Of a DNA stretch of 64,000 nt, positions 46,419-55,657 are shown piece after piece. The stretch lies in contig NZ_JAFLJM010000011.1 in the NCBI RefSeq assembly GCF_017745675.1, positions 62,001-126,000 of the forward strand, written 5' to 3'. A program made the position numbers and the translations under genes. Each line of letters starts with the position of its first letter. Position 1 is the stretch's first letter. The DNA comes from Alkalihalobacillus sp. BA299 (lineage in GTDB: Bacteria > Bacillota > Bacilli > Bacillales > Bacillaceae_F). The notes under the pieces are model-generated. The model did no database searches. It was not told where the DNA came from and saw only the letters and a program-made list of their open reading frames with translations.

Positions 46419-46661
46419 TAGTAAAGTTCATTTTTCTGTAATTATTTTTTTATTCGCTCCATTTTTTTAACCAATTTTACCAGGTTCTTCTATAAAAGTT
46501 TGTAAATTTGTAGCCTACTTACTTTAACCAAAATCCTCCATATTACTTTATTTAGATCAACTATTTCCATTTTTGAGTAGTCGCCAACTATATATACCAT
46601 AATAGTTACTATATTGTTGATAAATAGTATATCCTTTTAAAAAATAACGTCATACTTTTTA

Positions 46662-46722
46662 TTGACAATCGTCATATAATTCGCTTTAATGTTACATATG
46701 TAATCAATCATTACATTTGATA
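46662..46722 (+). promoter_or_regulatory. promoter P4 of ppdK with paired 12-bp operators
   Basis: TTGACA (46662-46667), 17 bp, TTTAAT (46685-46690), one base, TTACATATGTAA (46692-46703, perfect palindrome) and TTACATTTGATA (46711-46722), centres 19 bp apart. It faces away from P3. Confidence 0.82.
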
Positions 46723-46766
46723 AAGATATTAGAATTAACTAATTATTATGGTTGGAGGTTAGTCTT

Positions 46767-49427
46767 ATGTCAAATCGAAGAGTATTACAATTTGAAGAAG
46801 GCAATAGTAGTATGAAAGTATTATTAGGTGGTAAAGGAGCAAATTTGGCTGAAATGACCAATGCAGGACTAGCTGTTCCGCCTGGATTTACCATAACAAC
46901 TGAAACCTGCCAAGAGTACTATATTAATGAACAAAAGCTGCCTGAAGGTTTGTTCGACGAGGTTAAAGATGCATTAGAATTAATTGAATTAAAAAAACAA
47001 CAATTCTTTGGAGATGATGTAAACCCTTTACTAGTCTCAGTTCGATCCGGCTCTGTCACATCAATGCCCGGAATGATGGATACAATATTAAATTTAGGAT
47101 TAAATGATAGAACGGTGGAGGGGCTTTCGAAGCAAATGAATAATTCAAGATTTGCTTATGACTGCTACCGTCGGTTAATTCAAATGTTTGGAAGTGTCGT
47201 TTTTGAAATTGAAATGAAGTTATTTGAAGATATTTTTGAAGAAACTAAAAATTCTTTTGGTGTTAAGGTCGACAAAGATTTGAAAGTTGAAGGACTTAAA
47301 TTAGTAATTAATGAATATAAGCTACTAATTGAAGAAAAAACTAATAAATCGTTTCCTCAGGATGTTTATAACCAATTAACTTTAGCCGTAGAAGCAGTTT
47401 TTAAATCATGGAATAATCAGAGAGCTGTTGTGTATCGTCAGTTATATAATATTCCTGATCAGCAATGTACTGCTGTAAATATTCAATCTATGGTCTTTGG
47501 TAATATGGGAGACGATTCTGGAACAGGAGTTTTGTTTACCCGTAATCCATCTACAGGTGAAAATAGCTTATTTGGTGAATTCCTGACCAACGCTCAAGGC
47601 GAGGATGTTGTTGCAGGTATTAGAACCCCTCAACCAATAGAGAACCTCAAAACTGAAATGCCTAACGTATACAATGATCTAGTAAAAATTGCAAGACAAT
47701 TGGAGACAAGGTATAAAGATATGCAAGACATAGAATTCACAATTGAAAAAGGACAATTATATGTTCTACAAACAAGAAGTGGTAAAAGAACCGCACAAGC
47801 AGCAGTAAAATTAGCTGTTCAATTTGTCGCAGAGGGAATTCTTTCAAAAGAAGAAGCCATTAATAGAATAGAAGTAGAGCATTTAGAACAACTTTTACAT
47901 TCGACTATTGATCCACAAGCAACTTTAGAAGTCATTGCCAAAGGTTTACCTGCCTCACCTGGATCTGCAACAGGTCATGTTGTTTTTGATGCAGATGTAG
48001 CAACCGAATGGGTTAAACATGGCAAAAAGGTTGTACTTGTTAGCCATGAAACAAGCCCGGAAGACATCCATGGAGTAATTGCTGCAGAAGGCGTACTTAC
48101 AACTAATGGAGGTATGACAAGTCATGCAGCTGTAGTTGCTAGGGGGATGGGGAAACCTTGTATTTGCGGTTGTGAAGAAATTAAAATAGATCCTGAAAGA
48201 AAGCGCTTCTATATTGGAAATACTACAATTGTAGAAGGAGATTGGATTACACTTGACGGAACTACTGGAAGAGTAATAAACGGAACTGTTGCATTGAAAG
48301 AACCTGAAATTAGTCCTGAACTTTTAAAGCTTTTAGAATGGGCAGACTCTATCAAACACCTAAAAGTACTTACAAATGCAGATACACCAGAGGATGCAGC
48401 TAAAGCAAGAGATTTTAAGGCAGAGGGTATAGGTTTATGTAGAACTGAACATATGTTTATGAGTACGGAACGTCTACCTGTTGTACAGGAAATGATATTA
48501 GCTCAAAGTTTAGAAGAACGCCATCGTGCTTTAGATAAACTACTTCCCATGCAGCAAAGTGATTTTGAAGGGATTTTCGAGGCTATGCATGGCTTTCCAG
48601 TTACCATTCGATTGTTAGATCCACCACTACATGAATTTTTACCGAAAATAGAAGAATTATTAGAAAAGCAATTTTCACTAAAAGAACCAGAAGTTAATGA
48701 AAAACATGAGCAATTAATCCGTAAAGTAAGAAATTTACAAGAAGTAAATCCAATGTTAGGACAACGGGGATGTCGATTAGGAATATTATTCCCAGAAATT
48801 TATCGAATGCAAGTCATTGCAATTTTTAGAGCAGCTGTAAAATTAATACGACAAAAAATAAATGTTATACCAGAGGTCATGATCCCTCTAGTTGGACACG
48901 TTAATGAACTAGAAATTATGCGAAAGTTAGTAGATGAAGCAGCTGAGGAAGTTTTTTTAGAAGAAGGCTTAAGAGTTAATTATAAAGTTGGAACTATGAT
49001 CGAGGTTCCACGTGCTGCATTAACAGCAGATGAAATTGCTGAGCACGCTGATTTCTTCTCTTTTGGAACCAATGATTTGACACAGATGACCTATGGATAC
49101 AGTAGAGATGATGCTGAAGGGAAATTTTTAAGCTATTACCTTGAACATAAGGTTATCCCAACCAACCCATTCCAAGTCCTTGATACTGAAGGTGTAGGAG
49201 CATTAATAAAATGTGCTGTTAAAAAGGGGAGGGCACAAAAAACAGCGCTCAAAACTGGGATTTGCGGTGAACATGGTGGGAATAAAGAGTCAATATTCTT
49301 CTGCCATATGACTGGACTAAATTATATTAGTTGTTCTCCTTACAGGGTCCCTATGGCAAGAATCGCTGCTGCACAAGCCCAATTATTTTATAAAACTACC
49401 TCACTAGAATACAATTATAACGTATAA
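46767..49427 (+). CDS. ppdK: pyruvate, phosphate dikinase
   Basis: An 886-residue PPDK that interconverts pyruvate + ATP + Pi and PEP + AMP + PPi. The N-terminal nucleotide domain starts LGGKGANLAEM; the swivelling domain has the phospho-His in GGMTSHAAVVARGMGKPC; the C-terminal PEP barrel ends with KTGICGEHGG. Length is typical of bacterial PPDK. The ATG at 46767 has TGGAGG eight bases upstream. Controlled by P4, it could remake PEP for the PTS or for sugar synthesis when cells grow on the substrate of this regulon. Confidence 0.97.
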   Translation: MSNRRVLQFEEGNSSMKVLLGGKGANLAEMTNAGLAVPPGFTITTETCQEYYINEQKLPEGLFDEVKDALELIELKKQQFFGDDVNPLLVSVRSGSVTSMPGMMDTILNLGLNDRTVEGLSKQMNNSRFAYDCYRRLIQMFGSVVFEIEMKLFEDIFEETKNSFGVKVDKDLKVEGLKLVINEYKLLIEEKTNKSFPQDVYNQLTLAVEAVFKSWNNQRAVVYRQLYNIPDQQCTAVNIQSMVFGNMGDDSGTGVLFTRNPSTGENSLFGEFLTNAQGEDVVAGIRTPQPIENLKTEMPNVYNDLVKIARQLETRYKDMQDIEFTIEKGQLYVLQTRSGKRTAQAAVKLAVQFVAEGILSKEEAINRIEVEHLEQLLHSTIDPQATLEVIAKGLPASPGSATGHVVFDADVATEWVKHGKKVVLVSHETSPEDIHGVIAAEGVLTTNGGMTSHAAVVARGMGKPCICGCEEIKIDPERKRFYIGNTTIVEGDWITLDGTTGRVINGTVALKEPEISPELLKLLEWADSIKHLKVLTNADTPEDAAKARDFKAEGIGLCRTEHMFMSTERLPVVQEMILAQSLEERHRALDKLLPMQQSDFEGIFEAMHGFPVTIRLLDPPLHEFLPKIEELLEKQFSLKEPEVNEKHEQLIRKVRNLQEVNPMLGQRGCRLGILFPEIYRMQVIAIFRAAVKLIRQKINVIPEVMIPLVGHVNELEIMRKLVDEAAEEVFLEEGLRVNYKVGTMIEVPRAALTADEIAEHADFFSFGTNDLTQMTYGYSRDDAEGKFLSYYLEHKVIPTNPFQVLDTEGVGALIKCAVKKGRAQKTALKTGICGEHGGNKESIFFCHMTGLNYISCSPYRVPMARIAAAQAQLFYKTTSLEYNYNV

Positions 49428-49445
49428 ACATAATCATATATCATA

Positions 49446-49487
49446 GTAACGGTCAGTATATATTTAAAAATACATACTGACCGTTAC
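49446..49487. terminator. hairpin between convergent ppdK and SorC 1
   Basis: A 14-bp perfect stem (GTAACGGTCAGTAT, 49446-49459, with 49474-49487). The T-run is weak, but the position between two convergent stops fits a bidirectional terminator. Confidence 0.65.
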
Positions 49488-49513
49488 GATATTAACTTTA
49501 CCGTGATACTGCA

Positions 49514-50467
49514 TTAATAAATAGATGTATTAAGTAAAGCATGAGCTGTTGCATCGTCAGTTATTAGAACGTCTAGATAGTCTCCTTTAAGAGCTGCTTC
49601 AATACTGTCTACCTTATGTGAACCTACAACAACACCTATTACTTCAGGAATTTTCTGTAAATCTTTTAATTCAAGGCCAATAACCAAATCATTTAACGGG
49701 TGCTCAATTTGTTGTCCCAATGCGTCATAAAAGCGTGAGCCAATATCTCCAACCGCCCCAGCTTTTTTTAAAGAAAGCAAATCCTCATCTTTAAGATAAT
49801 CCATAAGTACCATAGTTGAACTCTTGAAAGGTGTCCCTATTCCAACTATAGCCATATTTACATTGCGCCCTTCCTCTAAAACCATTGCTATGTCATCAGA
49901 TTGGACTAATCGCTCTTTCAATTCAATTGAGTCAACCATTGCAGGAGCATAGAGGTAAGAACAGTTACAGTTCATTTTTTGAGCTAACTGATAGGCAAGT
50001 AAATTAGAATGAATATCCACTAACTTTCTTCCCATCCCGCCTACTAAAGGAACAATTTTCAAATTTCTATTTTGCTCAAACGGATATTCTTGAACAAAGT
50101 GAGAAAGCGTACTTCCCCAAGAAATACCTAAAGAGTCAATATTGTCTAGCTTTTTAGATACATAAGAAGAAGTTGCTTTTCCAATCGAACGTTTAACCAT
50201 CTCACTTGTTAAGCCTGCAGTAGGAATAACAATAACCTCTTTAAGCTGAAACGCTTTTTCAAGTTTCTGTTCTAACTCGACCGTGTGAGCGTTTTCATCT
50301 TTTATATAAATTTCTACAATCCCTTGTTCCCTTGCTTTGTTAAGTAACTTTGAAATAACAGGTCTTGAAACACCAATCTTATTAGCAATTTGCGCCTGCG
50401 TCCAACCTTCAAAATAATAAAGGTTTGCTACTTTTACAATTAACCTTCTCTCATCCCATTTTATCAT
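49514..50467 (-). CDS. SorC-family sugar-responsive regulator 1
   Basis: A 317-residue regulator. Residues 18-45 hold the HTH (WTQAQIANKIGVSRPVISKLL); residues 60-315 are the SorC sugar-phosphate-binding domain, with LGISWGSTLSHFV, IVPLVGGMG and AVGDIGSRFYD. AAGGTG precedes the ATG. It has its own sigma-A promoter and a cre-like site. It is about two-thirds identical by eye to SorC 2, including nearly identical HTH sequences, so both may bind the same operators. SorC proteins such as CggR and Bacillus DeoR respond to phosphorylated sugars. Confidence 0.92.
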   Translation of the reverse strand: MIKWDERRLIVKVANLYYFEGWTQAQIANKIGVSRPVISKLLNKAREQGIVEIYIKDENAHTVELEQKLEKAFQLKEVIVIPTAGLTSEMVKRSIGKATSSYVSKKLDNIDSLGISWGSTLSHFVQEYPFEQNRNLKIVPLVGGMGRKLVDIHSNLLAYQLAQKMNCNCSYLYAPAMVDSIELKERLVQSDDIAMVLEEGRNVNMAIVGIGTPFKSSTMVLMDYLKDEDLLSLKKAGAVGDIGSRFYDALGQQIEHPLNDLVIGLELKDLQKIPEVIGVVVGSHKVDSIEAALKGDYLDVLITDDATAHALLNTSIY

Positions 50468-50534
50468 CTTTACACCTTCTCATTGATTCCTAGTACAACG
50501 TTGTAATTTTTAATTGTATTTTAATAACACATGA

Positions 50535-50548
50535 TGTAATCGCTTTAA
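50535..50548. promoter_or_regulatory. cre-like site in the SorC 1 leader
   Basis: TGTAATCGCTTTAA matches TGWAANCGNTNWCA at 13 of 14 positions. It lies about 20 bp downstream of the SorC 1 -10 box, where CcpA binding would repress. Confidence 0.55.
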
Positions 50549-50569
50549 TTTCCATTTGCTTCTACAGCT

Positions 50570-50598
50570 ATTATATAAAACTAGTTAGTTGAATACAA
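50570..50598 (-). promoter_or_regulatory. SorC 1 promoter
   Basis: TTGTAT (50593-50598), 17 bp, TATAAT (50570-50575) on the minus strand. A palindrome TACAACGTTGTA lies downstream at 50494-50505 and may be an operator, but it does not have the paired 19-bp layout. Confidence 0.6.
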
Positions 50599-50664
50599 TG
50601 TAAGTTTCATACATTTGTTTATTTCAACTACTAATATAGGGGGTTTTAGAAATTAATTATATTA

Positions 50665-50698
50665 AAAAACCACCTCAATTGATGATAAGGTGGTTTTT
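50665..50698 (-). terminator. terminator after SorC 2
   Basis: An 11-bp stem AAAAACCACCT / AGGTGGTTTTT around a 12-base loop. On the minus strand a T-rich stretch follows. It is separated from the SorC 2 stop by MITE copy 3, which was therefore inserted before the terminator. Confidence 0.8.
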
Positions 50699-50736
50699 GA
50701 TTCTTATTTTTAAAAAGGATAATTGTATTTTAAAAA

Positions 50737-50870
50737 GGCTGTTTTCGTAAACTTTGTTGCTTTTGGACCGTTTTTTGAAAATAAAAGCCTTCACGCTATG
50801 CGTGAAGAGCCAAGCATCCGCTTGGCTTACGGTCCAAAAGCTAAAAGCAACAATCTTTGAGAAAAGAACC
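50737..50870. mobile_element. MITE-like hairpin element, copy 3 (inverted)
   Basis: A 134-bp element in the opposite orientation to copy 2, ends GGCTGTTTTCGTAAAC and GAGAAAAGAACC, with the same inner hairpins around CACGCTATGCGTG and CCAAGCatccGCTTGG. Flanks TTTAAAAA (50729-50736) and TTTAAAGA (50871-50878) are an 8-bp target duplication with one change. Confidence 0.82.
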
Positions 50871-50887
50871 TTTAAAGAAGACTTTTT

Positions 50888-51838
50888 CTATGAGATATTC
50901 TTAGATAATTGGTTAGCAATCTGATCATCCATAATCACTACATCTAAATAGTTCCCTTTTAATGTTGCTTTAAGGCTATCTACTTTATGCTTTCCTTCAA
51001 TGATTCCAATTACATTTGGAATGTTCTTCAATTGCTCTAACTGTAGGCCAATAACTTTATTGTTTAAAGGGTGACTTATAGGCTTACCTGAAATATCGAT
51101 GAACTGTGAACCAATATCTCCAACTGCACCAACCTTTTTTAACGTTTGAAGATCTTCTTCTTTTAGATACCCCATTTTAATCATAGTAGAATTGTCAAAT
51201 GGATTACCTATTCCAACAATAGCTAAATCGACACTTTGTCCTTCCAGTAATACATTTGCTATATCCTCTGATTGAACTAGTCTTTCTTTTAATCCTTCCG
51301 TTTCAACCATAGCCGGGGCATATAAATAGGAACAGTTGCAACTCATTTTTTTCGCTAGTTGATATGCTAAGAGGTTTGAATGAATTTCAACGAATTCCCT
51401 TCCCATTCCGCCAACCAATGGTACGATTTTTAAATCCTGAACTTGCTCGTAAGGATATTCTTGTACAAAACTAGAAATTGTCCTCCCCCATGAGATACCA
51501 AGTGATCGAATACTCTTTATCTTTTTAGAGATATAAAAAGAGGTAGCTTTTCCTATGGACCGCTTGATCATCTCTGGTGTTAAGCCACGTGTTGGCACGA
51601 CAATAACTTCTTTTAAATCGTACTTTTTTTCTAACTTTTTCTCTAATTCAACTGTATGGGCATTCTCATCTTTAATATAAACCTCAACGATCCCTTCTTC
51701 TTTTGCTCTATGAAGAAGTTTTGATATGACCGGACGAGAGACTCCAATTGCCTTTGCAATTTGAGCCTGGGTACGCCCTTCAAAATAGTAAAGATTTGCT
51801 ACTTTTACTATAAGCCTCCGCTCTTCCCAATTAACCAT
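50888..51838 (-). CDS. SorC-family sugar-responsive regulator 2
   Basis: A 316-residue paralogue of SorC 1 with HTH RTQAQIAKAIGVSRPVISKLL and the same sugar-binding domain (LGISWGRTISSFV, IVPLVGGMG, AVGDIGSQF). AAGGTG precedes the ATG. Only 53 bp separate it from the E3 gene, with no terminator, so it is the last gene of the aco-type operon and is made from promoter P5. If it binds the paired sites there, it controls its own synthesis. It is my first candidate for the protein that binds the five operator pairs. Confidence 0.92.
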   Translation of the reverse strand: MVNWEERRLIVKVANLYYFEGRTQAQIAKAIGVSRPVISKLLHRAKEEGIVEVYIKDENAHTVELEKKLEKKYDLKEVIVVPTRGLTPEMIKRSIGKATSFYISKKIKSIRSLGISWGRTISSFVQEYPYEQVQDLKIVPLVGGMGREFVEIHSNLLAYQLAKKMSCNCSYLYAPAMVETEGLKERLVQSEDIANVLLEGQSVDLAIVGIGNPFDNSTMIKMGYLKEEDLQTLKKVGAVGDIGSQFIDISGKPISHPLNNKVIGLQLEQLKNIPNVIGIIEGKHKVDSLKATLKGNYLDVVIMDDQIANQLSKNIS

Positions 51839-51891
51839 AAGCTACACCTTTTTCACTAAGACGTCCTTAAATTTAATATTAAGTAGTGTTT

Positions 51892-53274
51892 CTAATGATG
51901 AATTCCTTTTCCAAGCCAGGATGCAGCAGCTTCATAAAGGGACTCAGACAATGCTGGGTGTGGGTGTATCATCGAAGCTAATTCATCAACGGTTCCTTCC
52001 AAGTGGATAAAGGCAGATGGTTCAGCAATCATTTCAGTTACATGAGGTCCAACCATTGTAACACCAAGGATTTCACCATATTTTGTATCAGCAATTAATT
52101 TAACAAAGCCTTCTTTTTCATCGGCTGCAAGCGCTTTTCCGTTTCCGGCAAGATCAACTTTAACAACCTTATAAGAATACCCTTGCTGTTTTGCCTCGTC
52201 TTCAGTTAATCCAACACTAGCAATTTCTGGACTTGTATAAATGCATCGCGGAACAACCTTGTAATTAATCGTTTCCTTCTCACCAGCTGCATTCGAAGCA
52301 GCTATAATCCCCTCTTGACTCGCTACATGAGCAAGCTGCCATCCACCAACAACATCACCCACTGCATAAATCGAAGGATGACTCGTTTTCATCTGATTAT
52401 CTACTTTTACAAAAGGACCGTCCATTTGTAAGTTTAATTGACTGATAGATGATGTATTAGGCTTTCTACCAACTGATAACAAAATCGTAGTCGTTTCAAG
52501 AGATTCCTGCTTGCCATTACTAGTTTCTATTTGAACTGCTTGTTGATTTCCACGTTGATCAACACCCGTCACTTTTGTCTTCGTTAATACACGAACACCC
52601 TTTTTCTTTAGAGCTTTCGTAAGCGCTTTAGAAGCTTCTGGATCCTCATTTGGAGTAATTCGATCACCCATCTCGACAATCGTGACTGAAACATTAAGAC
52701 TTGAGAAAATACATGCAAATTCAACGCCAATAATTCCTCCACCAATGATCACAATGGATTCAGGGATTTCCTCTATATTAAAAATGGTATCGCTAGTATG
52801 GTAATTAGCGTGTTCCATCCCCGGTATAGGAGGGATAATAGGTGTTGAACCTGTTGCAATAATAATCTTCTCCGCTGAGATTGTTTCTTGTTTTTCATTC
52901 ATTTTTACGACGATATCTTGATCCGCCTGTACTTCTCCATAACCATTATAAACATCTATTTTTCCTTGTTTTAAAAGAAAAGCAATTCCTGTACGTAATT
53001 TTTGAATCACTTGATTTTTACGATCTAGCATCTTTGAGAAAGAAAAAGTAACTGGGCCCGTCTCAATGCCCCAACTCTTTGCTTTTTCAATATTTTCAAT
53101 AATTTCTGAGTGTCTTAATAGCGTTTTTGATGGAATACAGCCACGGTTTAGACATGTACCACCTAGTTCTTGAGCTTCAATAAGAGCTACACTTTTACCA
53201 AGTTTAGCAGCCCTAATTGCAGCTACATAGCCGCCCGGACCGCCTCCTATAATAGCAACTTCGTATTTATTCAA
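51892..53274 (-). CDS. dihydrolipoamide dehydrogenase (E3)
   Basis: A 460-residue flavoprotein that reoxidises the lipoyl arm of E2 and makes NADH. FAD loop GGGPGGYVAAIRAA, redox cysteines Cys41 and Cys46 in GGTCLNRGCIPSK, NAD loop IIGGGIIGVEFA, and catalytic His in HPHPALSE are all present. It follows the E2 gene by 13 bp. Being tied to this complex, it corresponds to AcoL rather than to the general PdhD. Confidence 0.93.
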   Translation of the reverse strand: MNKYEVAIIGGGPGGYVAAIRAAKLGKSVALIEAQELGGTCLNRGCIPSKTLLRHSEIIENIEKAKSWGIETGPVTFSFSKMLDRKNQVIQKLRTGIAFLLKQGKIDVYNGYGEVQADQDIVVKMNEKQETISAEKIIIATGSTPIIPPIPGMEHANYHTSDTIFNIEEIPESIVIIGGGIIGVEFACIFSSLNVSVTIVEMGDRITPNEDPEASKALTKALKKKGVRVLTKTKVTGVDQRGNQQAVQIETSNGKQESLETTTILLSVGRKPNTSSISQLNLQMDGPFVKVDNQMKTSHPSIYAVGDVVGGWQLAHVASQEGIIAASNAAGEKETINYKVVPRCIYTSPEIASVGLTEDEAKQQGYSYKVVKVDLAGNGKALAADEKEGFVKLIADTKYGEILGVTMVGPHVTEMIAEPSAFIHLEGTVDELASMIHPHPALSESLYEAAASWLGKGIHH

Positions 53275-53287
53275 TGATATCTACTCC

Positions 53288-54631
53288 TCAGATAAATAGT
53301 TCAAATGGTTGTTCAAGTACGGATTTCAAATCAGTTAAAAATGCTGCAGCTGGTGCACCGTCAATAATGCGGTGATCAAAAGATAAGCTAACACTCATCA
53401 TTGGACGAAGCTCAATGTTTCCGTTGACACCGACAGGCTTCTCATTAATTCGACCTACACCCAATATAGCTGATTCTGGTTGATTGATAACTGGAGTAAA
53501 GCCATCGACAGCATACATTCCTAAATTACTAATCGTAAACGTACCACCTGACATCTCATCTGGTTTAAGCTTATTCTCTCTTGCAGCTTTCCCTAATGCT
53601 TTACAATCTGCTGTTAAAGTGGCTAGGCCTTTTTGGTCAGCATTTTTAACAACTGGAACTAGCAAGCCATTATCAACTGCAACAGCTAATCCAATATTTA
53701 CAACATCATGGTAAACAATTTCGTCACCTTGTAACGAAGCATTAATATTTGGATGTTGCTTTAACATATAAGCAGTCGCCTTTAAAATAATTTCTGTATA
53801 GGATAAGCGATAGCCCGTTTTCTTTTCGATGTTACCAAGCAACTGTTTACGCATTTTTATAGCTTCTGACATATCTATTTCACTTGTCAGTGTGACGTGC
53901 GGTGCAGTCGTTTTGCTTTCGAGCATACGTTTTGCAACAATCTTACGAATGCCTTCCATTTTTATACGCTTTGGAGAAGCTGAAGGAATCTCGTTAGATA
54001 CTTGCAGTGTATTCTCAACATCATTTCGATAAATCTTTCCGTTTGAACCAGTGCCAGAAACAGAAGTTAGTTCAACTCCTTCAGCCTGCGCTACCTTCTT
54101 AGCCAATGGGGTAGCATTTGGACCTTTATTTTCAATAAGGAACACCTTGACATCACTCTTGTGAACACGACCATTTGGTCCCGATCCAGGTACTTGGACT
54201 AGCGAAATTCCTTTTTCCTTAGCCATTCTTCTTGCTGCTGGAGTTGCACGTACCTTTTCAAGATTATCCGATTCAGGTGAAGCTGCTTCGTTACTTTGCA
54301 ATAACACAGCAGATGATTCAGGTTGACTATTTCCAGTTTCCTCACTAGCTTCAGCACCTGATTCACCAGGGGGAGTTTCTGGGACACTTTCATTCTCATT
54401 TCCGATATAACCAATGACGTGGTTTACAGGTACCTCATCATCTTCACTAAAATAACGTTTTATTAATGTTCCTTCCTCATATGCTTCTACTTCAATATTG
54501 ATCTTATCTGTCATGATTTCAAACAATGGTTCTCCCACTTCTACGGTTTCGCCCTCATCTTTAAACCATTGGAGTAAAGTTCCAACCTGCATTGTACTGC
54601 TTAGCTTGGGCATAAAGATTTCTTTTGCCAT
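53288..54631 (-). CDS. dihydrolipoamide acyltransferase (E2) with two subunit-binding domains
   Basis: A 447-residue E2. Residues 1-80 are one lipoyl domain with Lys43 in TDKINIEVEA. After a Ser/Glu/Pro linker come two successive peripheral-subunit-binding domains, about 128-165 (TPAARRMAKEKG) and 171-208 (TPLAKKVAQAEG), where most E2 chains have one. The catalytic core ends with the active-site His420 in DHRIIDG. AcoC-type E2 proteins transfer the acetyl group from acetoin cleavage to CoA. GGAGGAAAAGG precedes the ATG. The acyl substrate is not certain. Confidence 0.93.
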   Translation of the reverse strand: MAKEIFMPKLSSTMQVGTLLQWFKDEGETVEVGEPLFEIMTDKINIEVEAYEEGTLIKRYFSEDDEVPVNHVIGYIGNENESVPETPPGESGAEASEETGNSQPESSAVLLQSNEAASPESDNLEKVRATPAARRMAKEKGISLVQVPGSGPNGRVHKSDVKVFLIENKGPNATPLAKKVAQAEGVELTSVSGTGSNGKIYRNDVENTLQVSNEIPSASPKRIKMEGIRKIVAKRMLESKTTAPHVTLTSEIDMSEAIKMRKQLLGNIEKKTGYRLSYTEIILKATAYMLKQHPNINASLQGDEIVYHDVVNIGLAVAVDNGLLVPVVKNADQKGLATLTADCKALGKAARENKLKPDEMSGGTFTISNLGMYAVDGFTPVINQPESAILGVGRINEKPVGVNGNIELRPMMSVSLSFDHRIIDGAPAAAFLTDLKSVLEQPFELFI

Positions 54632-54645
54632 GTCCCTTTTCCTCC

Positions 54646-55632
54646 TTATACGCGGTTTAGTGTTTCTTTTACTGCTTTGATGATATCGTTAACTTGTGGA
54701 ACAGCTGCTTTTTCTAATTCTGGGTTGTAAGGAATTGGCACAGATTTCCCACCGAGACGTTTAATTGGCGCATCTAGATAATCAAACGCTTCACTTTCAG
54801 CAATCATACTTGCAATTTCTCCACCAAAACCACCACGCTTCACAGCCTCATGAACGACTATTAGGCGACTTGTTTTTTTCACAGATTGAACAATGGTTTC
54901 CACATCTAGTGGCACGAGCGTTCTTGGATCAATAACTTCTACACTAATTCCTTCTTTTTCAAGCTCAGCTGCTGCTTCGAGTGCTTTATGAACCATAATT
55001 GCTGTAGCTACAATTGTCACCTCTGTACCTTCACGTTTTACATCCGCTTTGCCTAACGGGATTGTATATTGTTCTTCAGGGACATCTGATTTTGTTCGGT
55101 AGCATAACTTATGTTCATAAAAAATTACAGGGTTATCATCGTCAATTGCTGCTTTTAATAAGCCTTTAGCATCGTATGCAGTTGATGGTTGAACGACCTT
55201 AAGACCTGGGATATGTGCCATCCAAGCTTCTAGACTTTGTGAGTGCTGAGCTGCAGCTCCTGTTCCAGATCCAGCTGGCGTACGTAACACCATTGGAACT
55301 TTCCCTTTTCCTCCATACATATAACGTAGCTTGGCAGCCTGGTTTACCATGTTATCCATCGCAATCGTAATAAAATCAGAAAACTGGAGTTCTAAAATCG
55401 GTCTCATGCCAGTTAGGGCCGAACCAACTGCCGTTCCAGAAATAGCCGCTTCAGAAATAGGTGTGTTCCTTATACGTTCCGGACCAAACTCCTCAATCAT
55501 TCCTCGTGTTACTCCAAAAGCTCCACCGTATACACCAATATCTTCACCTAAAATAAATACATCTTCATTTTTTCTCATTTCTTGACTCATAGCTTCTCTT
55601 ACGGCTTCCAAATATGTGATTTCTCTCATCAT
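54646..55632 (-). CDS. ThDP-dependent dehydrogenase E1 beta subunit (AcoB-like)
   Basis: A 328-residue E1 beta. [16 protein letters not shown] (about 30-45), [10 protein letters not shown] and the stretch [16 protein letters not shown], with the active-site His, are typical. It pairs with E1 alpha to decarboxylate or cleave the substrate on thiamine diphosphate. Its start overlaps an AGGAG site, and its stop is 14 bp before E2. Acetoin, pyruvate and branched-chain enzymes are close relatives; gene order E1a-E1b-E2-E3 and lengths resemble acoABCL. Confidence 0.9.
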   Translation of the reverse strand: MMREITYLEAVREAMSQEMRKNEDVFILGEDIGVYGGAFGVTRGMIEEFGPERIRNTPISEAAISGTAVGSALTGMRPILELQFSDFITIAMDNMVNQAAKLRYMYGGKGKVPMVLRTPAGSGTGAAAQHSQSLEAWMAHIPGLKVVQPSTAYDAKGLLKAAIDDDNPVIFYEHKLCYRTKSDVPEEQYTIPLGKADVKREGTEVTIVATAIMVHKALEAAAELEKEGISVEVIDPRTLVPLDVETIVQSVKKTSRLIVVHEAVKRGGFGGEIASMIAESEAFDYLDAPIKRLGGKSVPIPYNPELEKAAVPQVNDIIKAVKETLNRV

Positions 55633-55657
55633 TCGTTCTCCTCCTACCCCTATGATT

